This document shows positions 51,108-59,074 of a stretch of 64,000 nt of DNA, in pieces. A program made the translations under genes and the position numbers. How positions within the stretch are numbered: position 1 is the stretch's first letter; each line of letters begins with the position of its first letter. The notes under the pieces are model-generated. The model saw only the letters and a program-made list of their open reading frames with translations, was not told the origin of the DNA and ran no database searches. Location: the NCBI GenBank assembly GCA_964552945.1, contig CAZKIP010000004.1, positions 1 through 64,000 on the forward strand, read 5' to 3'. Source of the DNA: CAZEAB01 sp964552945 (GTDB lineage Archaea > Nanobdellota > Nanobdellia > Woesearchaeales > GW2011-AR9).

Positions 51108-51511
51108 ATAAGAAAGGTGCAGGATTAATTGTGTTTATTTTAGAAATTGTTTTGGTAGTTTCCCTTATTTCCGTGTCTTCTTTTGCAGCAGTTAAATTAT
51201 CTAGTGACGAAACTCTCGTGCAAATGAACCTAGCTAACGACATTAAAATGATGGTGGACGTTTTTATAGCTCTACCAGGAGATGCAGTAGTCGAAATTCC
51301 TTACAATACAGAGAAATATGTTGTTACACTACGACAGAAGGGAGTTGAAGTGAGGATAGGGGAAGAACTTTCTATTAAAAAAAGTTATTCTCTTCCTTTA
51401 GAATTTAGAGCAGCTAAGAAGTTGGAAAATGTTAAAACAATCTGTTTAGTTAAGAAAGAAAATATTATTACAATGAAAGAATGTGGAAAAGATGAAAGGA
51501 GAACTTCATAA
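51104..51511 (+). CDS. Pilin-like membrane protein (cluster member 13)
   Basis: 135 residues; start MNKKGAGLIVFILEIVLVVS: KKG-A plus helix to about 30, then a beta-rich domain with two Cys near the end (ICLVKKEN...ECGKDE). Its stop shares a base with the next start codon. Confidence 0.68.
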   Translation: MNKKGAGLIVFILEIVLVVSLISVSSFAAVKLSSDETLVQMNLANDIKMMVDVFIALPGDAVVEIPYNTEKYVVTLRQKGVEVRIGEELSIKKSYSLPLEFRAAKKLENVKTICLVKKENIITMKECGKDERRTS

Positions 51512-51984
51512 TGAATAAGAAAGGTGTATCAGCATTTGATTTGGCTGGAAAATCAGTTTACTGGACCATTTCGGTGGTAGTTCTCACGGGAGTTATTTTA
51601 GCATTTATTGGAATGTTGGCAAGTTATTCAGCAGATTTAAGAAAAGTTCCAGAAGGTTTAGAGGTAGAATTGATTTCTTTACGTTTTACAAATAGTCCAG
51701 ATTGTTTCACTTACCAAGATGAAAAAAATGGGAGAATTTATCCTTTGGTGATTGATTTATCTAAATTTACCCAAAAGAGAATGGGCAATTGTTATGCCAC
51801 AAGCGAAGACCCAAAAATTGGATTTAAACAATTTAATTTTGCTTTGGAACTTTCTGGAAAAGAAGTTTTTAGTAACAATTTTGGTGGTAAGGAAGATTTC
51901 GTTTTGAAGAAAATTGTTTATCTTAAAAAAGAAAATGGTTTGGAAAAAGCTATTTTAAAAATTAAAGTACAGGAGAAAATCTAA
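51511..51984 (+). CDS. Pilin-like membrane protein (cluster member 14)
   Basis: 157 residues; start MNKKGVSAFDLAGKSVYWTI with KKG-V and a helix at about 17-37. The rest is a beta-rich domain with two Cys (DCFTYQ, NCYATS). Tightly linked to both neighbours with single-base start/stop overlaps. Confidence 0.68.
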   Translation: MNKKGVSAFDLAGKSVYWTISVVVLTGVILAFIGMLASYSADLRKVPEGLEVELISLRFTNSPDCFTYQDEKNGRIYPLVIDLSKFTQKRMGNCYATSEDPKIGFKQFNFALELSGKEVFSNNFGGKEDFVLKKIVYLKKENGLEKAILKIKVQEKI

Positions 51985-52580
51985 TGTTTAATAAAAAAGG
52001 AGCTATGGTGGATGATGTCTTCGATTTCCTATTTTTAACTCTGGCCGCTTTTTTAACTTTATTTTTCTTTTATGGTTCTTTGCAAGATGGAATCTCTCAA
52101 TCAGAACTTCAAAGTTTACAAAATATGGAAGATTGGACTGCAAGAAGAGATTTTACTACTTTTTTATTTAGTCCTATGCAAGTTGAAGGAGCAACAATTT
52201 CAACATCTCAGCTAATTTCTCAAGCAGATTTGGAAGAGTATAAGCAAGAAAGAATCAATTCTTTTCAAGAGAGTGCCGATAACTTTTTTACTGAAAAATA
52301 TTCTTTTAAAAAGGAATATTGGTTAGATGAACCTACGGGAAATTTTCCTTGGTGGATTGAAATTTATTCAGAGAACGACCTTTCAGAAGAGCAAAAGTTG
52401 AAAGGAGACACTTTTAAAAGTACTCTTGCTCCGGTAGAAGGTTTCACTTATAATGCTGGATTTTGTGAACCAATTCGTACAGAATCGTTTATGTCTTTTA
52501 AAAAATCAATAGTCAAAAAAGGCCCAAGAAATTTTATCTTGTCTTTTTGTAGTGGGAGGGAGTATGTTGTTAAGGATTAA
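51984..52580 (+). CDS. Pilin-like membrane protein (cluster member 15)
   Basis: 198 residues; start MFNKKGAMVDDVFDFLFLTL: KKG-A, Asp at +4 and +5, helix to about 30. The ectodomain is helical first, then beta-rich, with two Cys (GFCEPI, SFCSG) near the end. Its 3' end contains the next gene's ribosome binding site and overlaps that gene's start. Confidence 0.68.
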   Translation: MFNKKGAMVDDVFDFLFLTLAAFLTLFFFYGSLQDGISQSELQSLQNMEDWTARRDFTTFLFSPMQVEGATISTSQLISQADLEEYKQERINSFQESADNFFTEKYSFKKEYWLDEPTGNFPWWIEIYSENDLSEEQKLKGDTFKSTLAPVEGFTYNAGFCEPIRTESFMSFKKSIVKKGPRNFILSFCSGREYVVKD

Positions 52581-53712
52581 TAAAAAAGGAGCATTGTTTC
52601 ATTGGATTGTCCTAGGCTTGTTACTAGCTACAGGCCTCTTTTTTATGAATTTTGGTGAAGTAAATAAAGATGCAATTAAAGGAGAATGGCAAATTTCTTT
52701 TTTGAACAATGTTTTTTTACCAGCGGAACATAATCTTCTTTCAAATGATGATCAAATTAGAATCATTTCACAACAAACATTGCTTGATTTAGGAGCCAAA
52801 GGTTGTGGAGAGGAAATATATCCTTTATGGGATGATAAAGATTGTTTAGATAGTGTCAAAGCAGATGATGTTTTTTCAGCTGAAATAAAGAAACGACTTT
52901 CTCAAACATTTCCAGAAAGGTCTTATCATGATATTGAAGTAAAAAAGAATCAAGTTTCTGGAGAGGGCAATAGGGGAGAAGTAATAAACAAAAAAGGTTT
53001 CTTTGCTAATTATAGTTACGATACAGACTTTTCTGTTGATTTAGGTTACGATTTTGATGAGTTTAGGCAAGTTTTATTCGATTCAGAAGAGATAGTATCA
53101 AAATGTAAAAATTCGCCTAATATGGAGGGATGCTTAAATAAAGAATTTTCCAAGAAGGAAATCAACTGGGGAGAGAATTTGTGTAAAAACGATGACAAAT
53201 TATTTTATGGTTTATATCTGGAATATCAAAGATGTTTAGAAACTTCTGATGATAATTGTTTATGTAGTTTGAACTTGGTAGAACATAATCTTGAAGATTA
53301 TTTGCTTGAATTTAACCAGAAAAATGATAAATTAGAAATAACAAATGGGAAAGAAAGTTACCAGATTGAGCTAGGAAATAAGTTCCACATAACTCCTTCA
53401 ACTTTAAAAATTTCTGGGAAAGAAGCTGAATTGTTTTTTCCAAATAAAGGTGGTCAGCAAAGAGATTACACTTTGGTTATAAAAAATAATTTGGTTCTTC
53501 TTAAGAGAGGAGGCAAATTGGATTTTGTAAATTTGAAGAATAACGAAATTAGGTTATGGAATAACAAAATTGAGAGATTAAACAATCCTTTTGTTTGTTC
53601 ACAAAAAAACCCTTCAGAGAAAAATTTATGCGTAGAATCGAACACAAAAGTTTTCGATATGAGAGGAAATTTGTTACCAATCAGATATAGATTTGCTCTA
53701 AATTTTGGATAA
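52564..53712 (+). CDS. Pilin-like membrane protein with large ectodomain (cluster member 16)
   Basis: 382 residues from the ATG at 52564, preceded by GGGAGGG. Start MLLRINKKGALFHWIVLGLL: KKG-A plus helix (to about 31). The ectodomain holds a Cys-rich stretch (about 200-255) and a beta-rich C-terminal part. No recognised family. Last gene of the run; a 64-base gap separates it from the RPA-like gene. Confidence 0.66.
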   Translation: MLLRINKKGALFHWIVLGLLLATGLFFMNFGEVNKDAIKGEWQISFLNNVFLPAEHNLLSNDDQIRIISQQTLLDLGAKGCGEEIYPLWDDKDCLDSVKADDVFSAEIKKRLSQTFPERSYHDIEVKKNQVSGEGNRGEVINKKGFFANYSYDTDFSVDLGYDFDEFRQVLFDSEEIVSKCKNSPNMEGCLNKEFSKKEINWGENLCKNDDKLFYGLYLEYQRCLETSDDNCLCSLNLVEHNLEDYLLEFNQKNDKLEITNGKESYQIELGNKFHITPSTLKISGKEAELFFPNKGGQQRDYTLVIKNNLVLLKRGGKLDFVNLKNNEIRLWNNKIERLNNPFVCSQKNPSEKNLCVESNTKVFDMRGNLLPIRYRFALNFG

Positions 53713-53776
53713 AGTAGCGGTTGAATACCTAAATGTATATAAATAATTTTTATTGCCATTGTAAAGGGTGGTTTTA

Positions 53777-54766
53777 ATGTTCAAAATTCCAATAGCTGAA
53801 ATTAAAGAAAAAATTGTTGCAAGCGGAAAGATTTCTGCAGAAGATTTAGAAAATAAAATAAAGTTTAAGATAAATGAATTGTCTGGATTGATTAGTGAAG
53901 AAGGGGCTGCGCACATCCTTGCCAACGAATTAGGTGTTGAGATTATTTCTAAAGAACAAGGAAAATTGAAAATCAAGGAAATATATAGCGGAATGAAATC
54001 TGTAAATACTGTAGGAAAGGTAGTTACAAAATATGATGTAAGGGAGTTTTCAAAGGGAGATAAGCAAGGAAAAGTATGTTCGTTGGTTCTTGGAGATGAA
54101 ACAGGGGTTGTAAGAGTAGTTTTTTGGAATGAACAGGTTGATCTTCTTAAAGATGTAAATGAAGGAGACATTATTTTAGTGAACGACGCTTATGCTAGAG
54201 AGAATAATAATAATAGAGAAGTTCATTTGGGTCAAAGAGGAAGTATTGAAATTAACCCAGAAGGAGAAATTGTTGGAAATGTTAGACAATCTACTGAGTT
54301 TGAAAGAAAAAATATCGGTGAATTGAAAGGTGGAGAATCAGCTGTAGAAGTTCTTGGAACAGTTGTCCAAGTTTTTGATCCTCGTTTTTTCTATTTATGT
54401 CCTCAATGTAACAAGAGAGCTAATGAAGCAGAAGGTGGTTTTAAGTGTGATACACACGGAGTTGTTGAACCGGCACTTTCTTACGTATTAAATTTAATAA
54501 TGGATGATGGTTCGGCGAATATAAGAACTGTTTTCTGGAAAAAGCAAACCAATCATCTTTTGGATACGAATGAAGAAAAGATGGCCAAATATAAAGAAGA
54601 TTTGGGTGGGTTTGACAATTTAAAAAACGATTTGTTAGGAGAACAATTCAAATTGTTGGGGAAGGTTGTTCAAAACCAGATGTTTGAAAGGTTAGAATTC
54701 AGTGTTCAGATGGTTGAAAAAGCTAAAGCTGAAGATGAGATTGCTAAGTTAGAAAAAACGGAATAG
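53777..54766 (+). CDS. rpa: RPA-like single-stranded DNA-binding protein
   Basis: 329 residues from the ATG at 53777 (a GTG at 53768 is also open). It has an N-terminal helical segment, an OB-fold (about 65-150: KVCSLVLGDETGVVRVVFWNEQ), a second OB-fold with an inserted zinc finger (CPQCN...C..H, about 210-235) and the NIRTVFW strand pattern of RPA70-type proteins. It coats single-stranded DNA in replication, repair and recombination. Distinct from the OB-fold protein next to MCM. Confidence 0.87.
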   Translation: MFKIPIAEIKEKIVASGKISAEDLENKIKFKINELSGLISEEGAAHILANELGVEIISKEQGKLKIKEIYSGMKSVNTVGKVVTKYDVREFSKGDKQGKVCSLVLGDETGVVRVVFWNEQVDLLKDVNEGDIILVNDAYARENNNNREVHLGQRGSIEINPEGEIVGNVRQSTEFERKNIGELKGGESAVEVLGTVVQVFDPRFFYLCPQCNKRANEAEGGFKCDTHGVVEPALSYVLNLIMDDGSANIRTVFWKKQTNHLLDTNEEKMAKYKEDLGGFDNLKNDLLGEQFKLLGKVVQNQMFERLEFSVQMVEKAKAEDEIAKLEKTE

Positions 54767-54797
54767 ATTTATAAATTCATTTTTTATTTCTTAAATA

Positions 54798-55253
54798 ATG
54801 TTATTTCATACACATATTTTGTTGGGAGTAGTAGTTTTTTTGCTAATAAAAGATTTTTTTCATGGAGGAAATCAAATTATTTTTTTCTTTTTAGTTCTGC
54901 TTGGGAGCATCCTTCCAGATATTGATGAAAGAAAAAGTAAAATTAATAGGTGGAGTGGAATTTTAGGGATAGTAATTGCTTTTTTCTTTAAGCACAGAGG
55001 ATTGTTCCATTCTATTTTGTTTCATTTGGGAATTTTTTTCATTATTTATCATTTTTTTAATTTATATTATGCGTCAGGTCTGTTTATTGGATACTTGGCG
55101 CATGTTTTGGGAGATGGTGTAACTTTAATGGGGCTATCTTTGTTTTATCCCTTTTCAAATTTTAAAGTTAAGGGGCCGATTAAAGTAGGCGGATTTCTTG
55201 AAAGCATTATCTTAGTTGTTCTTTTTGTTTTAATAGTTTGGCAATTTGTTTAA
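54798..55253 (+). CDS. YdjM/DUF457-type membrane-bound metal-dependent hydrolase
   Basis: 151 residues with four or five membrane segments. Conserved polar positions of the YdjM/LexA-binding family are present: H4/H6 at the start (MLFHTHIL), LPDIDE (near 39-44), HRGLFHS (near 66-72) and YLAHVLGD (near 99-106), which would hold the metal. Archaeal members are of unknown substrate, possibly lipid hydrolysis. Confidence 0.82.
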   Translation: MLFHTHILLGVVVFLLIKDFFHGGNQIIFFFLVLLGSILPDIDERKSKINRWSGILGIVIAFFFKHRGLFHSILFHLGIFFIIYHFFNLYYASGLFIGYLAHVLGDGVTLMGLSLFYPFSNFKVKGPIKVGGFLESIILVVLFVLIVWQFV

Positions 55254-55265
55254 TATCACCTAAAG

Positions 55266-55275
55266 ATTTATATAC
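55266..55275 (+). promoter_or_regulatory. TATA box of the cold-shock gene
   Basis: ATTTATATAC; transcription would start near 55297, giving an untranslated leader of about 75-80 bases, unusually long for this genome. Confidence 0.5.
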
Positions 55276-55313
55276 AAGGATTTTCTCTGAAAGCTAGTTA
55301 ATCTAAATAATAC

Positions 55314-55347
55314 GAGGACGGAAAATGCCTAAATAATTCGCATTTTT
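55314..55347 (+). promoter_or_regulatory. Structured leader of the cold-shock gene (hairpin and mini-ORF)
   Basis: AAAATGC (55322-55328) and GCATTTT (55340-55346) form a 7-bp stem with an 11-nt loop. The stem holds the ATG of a three-codon ORF (ATG CCT AAA TAA, 55325-55336), itself preceded by GAGG at 55314-55317. The true start at 55374 has its own GGAGG at 55363-55367. It may act in temperature-dependent translation (inference). Confidence 0.45.
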
Positions 55348-55373
55348 GGTATTGCTTAGAAAGGAGGAATAAA

Positions 55374-55784
55374 ATGGAAGGAACAGTAAGATGGTTTAAT
55401 ATTAGGAAAGGATATGGTTTTGTTAAAGGAGACGACGAACAAGATTATTTTGTTCATTACACCGCAGTACCTGAAGGTAAAACTTTACGTGAAAATGATC
55501 GTGTAAGTTTTGAAGCGTCAGATACTGAACGTGGTAAGCAAGCTCAGAACATTCAACTTTTAGGTAAGAGTGCACCTGCAGAAGAAACTCCAGCTGAAGA
55601 AGCACCTGCAGAGGAAGCTCCAGCAGAAGAGGCACCTGCAGAGGAAGCTCCAGCTGAAGAGGCACCTGCAGAAGAGGCACCAGCAGAAGAGGCACCTGCA
55701 GAGGAAACTCCAGCAGAGGAAACTCCAGCAGAAGAAGCTCCAGCAGAAGAACCTGCCGCTGAAGAGGAGAAAAAAGAAGAATAA
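55374..55784 (+). CDS. Cold-shock domain protein with PAEE-repeat tail
   Basis: RNA-binding cold-shock protein. Residues 1-64 are a complete CSD with RNP1 KGYGFVKG and RNP2 DYFVHYTAV, starting MEGTVRWFN as in bacterial CspA. The remaining 70 residues are twelve PAEE(A/T) units and a Lys/Glu end, giving a very acidic flexible tail not found in ordinary CspA (about 65-70 residues). CSD proteins are patchy in archaea and probably transferred from bacteria. Strong ribosome binding site AAGGAGGA. Confidence 0.9.
   Translation: MEGTVRWFNIRKGYGFVKGDDEQDYFVHYTAVPEGKTLRENDRVSFEASDTERGKQAQNIQLLGKSAPAEETPAEEAPAEEAPAEEAPAEEAPAEEAPAEEAPAEEAPAEETPAEETPAEEAPAEEPAAEEEKKEE
55568..55757 (+). repeat. Short tandem repeats encoding PAEE units
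   Basis: Twelve 15-base units such as CCTGCAGAGGAAGCT and variants. The degenerate third bases show that they are not a very recent expansion, but unit number could still vary between strains. Confidence 0.85.
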
Positions 55785-55816
55785 TTTTTCTTTCTTTATT
55801 TTTTATTTTTATTTCT
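55785..55816 (+). terminator. T-rich terminator after the cold-shock gene
   Basis: TTTTTCTTTCTTTATTTTTT and further T-runs immediately after the stop codon, typical of archaeal intrinsic termination. Confidence 0.5.
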
Positions 55817-56537
55817 TAGAGAATTCCCAAATGAAGTTGAACATCTGTCGATAAGTGTCTGCCAGGACCTTGTTTTCTATAACTATTGCCATGATATTGC
55901 CTTCTAGAGGTAGAAGGTTAACTACCAAATTTCCACAGATGTCAATCATTCCTATGGTTTTAAATTTGTCTGGGATAAACCTTATTTGAGTTGTTTTATC
56001 TTGCCATCGCTTTAATTTGTCTTTTCTTGTAAATTCATAATACAAGACTTTCATCTTAATCTTTTGTTTTAATCTTTCCTTATTCCAAAGCTGATGTCGG
56101 TGTTTGAGATATTTTCTATTTAGCCCAGATCCACCAAGCCCATAAACCACTGCTTTTTGTTCTAACATCATAAAATAAGCCCTCATAACTCCTTCTGGAC
56201 CAAAGAATTGGTAAACCTGTTGTTTTTCTTTTTTGAGATTAAATTCCTGATTAAGTTGGGGCATTACTTGGTTCAAGACTTCTGCTTTTTGTTCTAATAA
56301 TTTACTCAATTGATGAGGGTTAGCAACACGAAAGATCTTTTTAGTACCTTCCATAATGGAACTAATTAATCCTTTCTCTCTCAATCTTTCTAATACATCA
56401 TATACATTAACTCTGTGAACTCTTGATTTACGTGAGAGTTCTACTGCGGTAGCTTGATGTAGTTCTAATAAAGCGAGGTAAACTTTACTTTCGTTCTTAG
56501 TTAGCCCAGATTGGATGAGTGCTTCTTCTTTTTTCAT
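55809..56537 (-). CDS. TrmB family transcriptional regulator
   Basis: 242 residues: an N-terminal winged helix of the TrmB type (1-75, GLTKNESKVYLALLELHQATAVELSRKSRVHRVNVYDVLERL), a coiled coil (about 80-100) and a PLD-like C-terminal domain (about 105-242). TrmB proteins usually sense sugars or other metabolites. A perfect inverted repeat lies about 40-60 bases upstream of its ATG and is the likely operator. Confidence 0.88.
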   Translation of the reverse strand: MKKEEALIQSGLTKNESKVYLALLELHQATAVELSRKSRVHRVNVYDVLERLREKGLISSIMEGTKKIFRVANPHQLSKLLEQKAEVLNQVMPQLNQEFNLKKEKQQVYQFFGPEGVMRAYFMMLEQKAVVYGLGGSGLNRKYLKHRHQLWNKERLKQKIKMKVLYYEFTRKDKLKRWQDKTTQIRFIPDKFKTIGMIDICGNLVVNLLPLEGNIMAIVIENKVLADTYRQMFNFIWEFSKK

Positions 56538-56577
56538 ATTGTTGTTAATTGTTAGGGGATATTTAAGTCTTTCTTTT

Positions 56578-56599
56578 TGTAGTAATAGATGTTACTACA
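56578..56599. promoter_or_regulatory. Perfect 8-bp inverted repeat, probable TrmB operator
   Basis: TGTAGTAA-TAGATG-TTACTACA. It lies between the TrmB gene and the rightward genes; TrmB proteins bind dyads of this sort (TACT-type half sites). Binding is inferred from position. Confidence 0.6.
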
Positions 56600-56656
56600 T
56601 TTATTTAAGTACTCTCTGGTGTATTGACTAACTAGTAGTGATTTGGAGAACTGCAA

Positions 56657-56755
56657 TTGGATTATCCATTACTTGAAATAGCAAATTATCAAAAAAGGGA
56701 TAAGTATTGGAATGAACAGAAATTAGATAAAAATATGATGGAGAATAAAGAATGA
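56657..56755 (+). CDS. Possible 32-residue ORF coupled to the lipoprotein gene
   Basis: TTG start at 56657 with GGAG eight bases upstream; the frame reads DYPLLEIANYQKRDKYWNEQ onward and ends with a TGA that overlaps the next gene's ATG (ATGA). Composition is protein-like, but length and start codon are weak evidence. Could also be a remnant of a longer gene. Confidence 0.3.
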   Translation: MDYPLLEIANYQKRDKYWNEQKLDKNMMENKE

Positions 56756-57018
56756 AAATAAACAAGAAAACGATAGCAACATTGGCTCTTGCTTTGATAG
56801 TAGGATGTGGAAATTCAAATAAAATTGCTGGAGAAATTACAGAATGCCAAAAAACACCTGAGCATTACATTAGTACAATGGTAACAAAAGGTTATAATGG
56901 AATCAAAGTCCAAAGACCTGGAAAAGTTATAAAGATTCAAAGCGAAAATCCTTTAAAATTGGGAAATCAAAAGGTATATTGTAGTAAATTAACTGAGGAT
57001 TATTGTCTGAAAAAATAG
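56752..57018 (+). CDS. Small predicted lipoprotein
   Basis: 88 residues; N-terminus MKINKKTIATLALALIVGCG with a lipobox-like IVGC (Cys19 as lipid site). The mature part has three further Cys (TEC, VYC, DYC) and no known domain. It lies between TrmB's operator region and a PEP-utiliser protein. Function unknown. Confidence 0.6.
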   Translation: MKINKKTIATLALALIVGCGNSNKIAGEITECQKTPEHYISTMVTKGYNGIKVQRPGKVIKIQSENPLKLGNQKVYCSKLTEDYCLKK

Positions 57019-57053
57019 ATAAGAAATAAAAAGACCAAAGCATTCATAATGCT

Positions 57054-58523
57054 ATGGAGCTTGATTCAAAACTTATTCAAAAAAAACTTTCTAAGATAAA
57101 AGGGTTCACTTTTTACAAACAGCGATTTGACGCATGTCCACATTTCATGTTTTTTTTGGGTGATGCGCATGCTTCAGATACAAATAAAAGCAAGTATCCC
57201 CTTGGACAAAGAATAACATGCGCCTATTTCTTACAAAATAAAGCTGATTGGCTTCACCCATACAGCGAATTAGAATATACTTCTAAAAAGATTCAACATT
57301 TGGCTAAATCAAACTCAAACATAGCAGAAAAGATGATTAAAGAGTTTAAACCATGGGAGATTAAATTCTATGAATTATGTAAAAAAATAGATAAAACTAA
57401 CCTAAAAAAATTAGATAACAATAGGTTAATTGAGTTATATAAAGGGTTAGCAGAGATATATCTCAAAAAACTAAACCCTTCTCCATTAATCGATGGTTTT
57501 GCTTTATCTACGGATATAGTATTGGCTAGTAAGTTAGAACTATTTTTAAAAAAGAGAGGAGAATTAAATAGATTTGTGCCATATTTTGAAACTCTTACTT
57601 CTCCAACTTTTCTTTCTTTTCTACAACAGGAAGAAGCTGATTTTTTCAAATTGATTACCAAAGGATCAAAAATCAACTCATTAAAGAAACATCAGCAGAA
57701 ATATTTTTGGATTCAAAACAATTATGTTAAGGATAAAGTATTAAGTTTGAGTTTCTTTAATTCAAAATTGAAGAAGTATAAAAAAATTGATTCTCGGAAA
57801 AGGATTAAAGAATTAAAAGAGTTAGCTAGCAGAAATAAGAAGAAGAAAAACAGATTAATTAAGAAAATAGGTTTAACAAAAGAAATAATCACTCTTCTTA
57901 AAATAACTGATAAATTTAGTTATTGGCAAGATGAGCGGAAGAAAGGAACGTTCTGGGCAACACATTATTTTAGTTTATTATTAAGAGAGATTTCTAAAAG
58001 AACTAAATATACCTTAAGTGAGTTAAAATATGCAATTCCTCCTGAAATGAGTATGGTAATGGAAAATAAAATTGAAAAAAAAACATTACAGAAAAGATAC
58101 AAGGGCTGTTTAATAATCTGGCAAAAAGACAAATTTGACATTACTACAAATCAGAGAGTCATAAAATCTATTCTAAACAAAAAAAGCGAGCCAATAGAAA
58201 AAGAAATCAGAGGAATGAGTGTTTCTTTAGGGAAGGCTACTGGTCCAGTAAAAATTGTGAAAAGTGTTGAAGAAATTTCTAAAGTAAAAAAGGGAGATAT
58301 CCTAGTGGCTATAATGACAAGACCTGATTATGTAATGGCGATGGAGAAAGCCGTTGGTTTTATTACTGAAGAAGGTGGTTTAACATGCCATGCTGCAATA
58401 GTTGCACGCGAATTAGGAGTTCCTTGTATTGTTGGTACGAGAATCGCTACACAAGTTTTGAAAGATGGAGATATTGTGGAATTAGATGCGAATCATGGAG
58501 TTATTAGAAAAATAAAATCTTAA
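57054..58523 (+). CDS. Stand-alone phosphohistidine (PEP-utilizer mobile) domain protein
   Basis: 489 residues. The last 85 (about 400-489) are a complete PEP-utilizer mobile domain with the phospho-accepting His in GGLTCHAAIVARELGVPCIVGT. The first 400 residues are Lys-rich and helical, not the ATP-grasp domain of PEP synthase or pyruvate phosphate dikinase. Stand-alone proteins of this type occur in DPANN genomes; the substrate is unknown. A true PEP synthase starts at the right edge of the window. Confidence 0.78.
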   Translation: MELDSKLIQKKLSKIKGFTFYKQRFDACPHFMFFLGDAHASDTNKSKYPLGQRITCAYFLQNKADWLHPYSELEYTSKKIQHLAKSNSNIAEKMIKEFKPWEIKFYELCKKIDKTNLKKLDNNRLIELYKGLAEIYLKKLNPSPLIDGFALSTDIVLASKLELFLKKRGELNRFVPYFETLTSPTFLSFLQQEEADFFKLITKGSKINSLKKHQQKYFWIQNNYVKDKVLSLSFFNSKLKKYKKIDSRKRIKELKELASRNKKKKNRLIKKIGLTKEIITLLKITDKFSYWQDERKKGTFWATHYFSLLLREISKRTKYTLSELKYAIPPEMSMVMENKIEKKTLQKRYKGCLIIWQKDKFDITTNQRVIKSILNKKSEPIEKEIRGMSVSLGKATGPVKIVKSVEEISKVKKGDILVAIMTRPDYVMAMEKAVGFITEEGGLTCHAAIVARELGVPCIVGTRIATQVLKDGDIVELDANHGVIRKIKS

Positions 58524-58720
58524 TCACCCACTGGACACCTATTTTTTAAGCCTATTTTCTCATAAAAAAGAAGCCACTCCCGCACTGGTCAACCACGGAT
58601 AGCGCTTATAAATCGCTTCTTCTATTATACAATTGTGGTTGAAAACGGCCACGTGCCTCTCAAGCGGCCAATTTTTTGTTGCTTGATGAAATAAAAAGCG
58701 AAAAGCAAGAGGTGATATAT
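58524..58720 (+). promoter_or_regulatory. Non-coding region: TATA box and structured leader of the next gene
   Basis: TATA box CTTATAAAT at about 58605-58613. Downstream, GTGGTT-GAAAAC-GGCCAC (about 58635-58652) can form a 6-bp hairpin, and CGGCCA occurs twice 13 bases apart. A GAGGTGAT ribosome binding site precedes the ATG at 58721. The leader of roughly 85 bases is long for this genome. No tRNA or known RNA recognised. Confidence 0.45.
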
Positions 58721-59026
58721 ATGGCACAAAAAGTAGTAACAAAAATGAAGGAGATTCCTGAAGAGATTTTAGGAAACTTCCCTGAAAAAAAGTTTAGAGC
58801 AGGAGCGATTTCTGCTACGGTATGGTTGAATAAAGGCCATAAAGCAAATGGTGAGGAAACCGAGTATAAAACTATTTCTTTAGAAAGAAGTTATACAGAT
58901 AAGGAGGGAAAGTGGCATAGTACCAACTCTTTTCGAATAAATGATTTGCCAAAAGCGAATGTGGTCTTGAAAAAGGCTTACGAATATCTTGTTTTAAATC
59001 AACAAGATTTGTTTAGTGGTGCGTAA
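58721..59026 (+). CDS. Conserved small protein next to radA
   Basis: 101 residues from the ATG at 58721 (start MAQKVVTKMKEIPEE; good ribosome binding site). The core KKFRAGAISATVWLN...KTISLERSYTDKEGKWHSTNSFRINDLPKANVVLKKAYEYLVL resembles a small family seen in many archaea and some phages. The beta-rich core suggests nucleic-acid binding, and the place before radA suggests a role in recombination or repair. Function is not established. Confidence 0.7.
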   Translation: MAQKVVTKMKEIPEEILGNFPEKKFRAGAISATVWLNKGHKANGEETEYKTISLERSYTDKEGKWHSTNSFRINDLPKANVVLKKAYEYLVLNQQDLFSGA

Positions 59027-59074
59027 GCACCCTTTTTTTAATACACAAAAAATAAAAACATAGAGGTAAATAAA

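Noticed and set aside
23692..53712. A prophage or integrative element carrying the surface genes
   Set aside because: No integrase, capsid, terminase, transposase or flanking att-type repeat was seen; the genes are co-directional and continuous with housekeeping genes.
55423..55854. Open frames on both strands across the cold-shock PAEE repeats
   Set aside because: Open only because the 15-base repeats lack stops in other phases; no ribosome binding site and no family-like sequence.
58676..58700. Box C-like TTGATGA as part of a C/D box sRNA
   Set aside because: No matching D box (CTGA) or terminal stem at the right distance; probably part of the mRNA leader.
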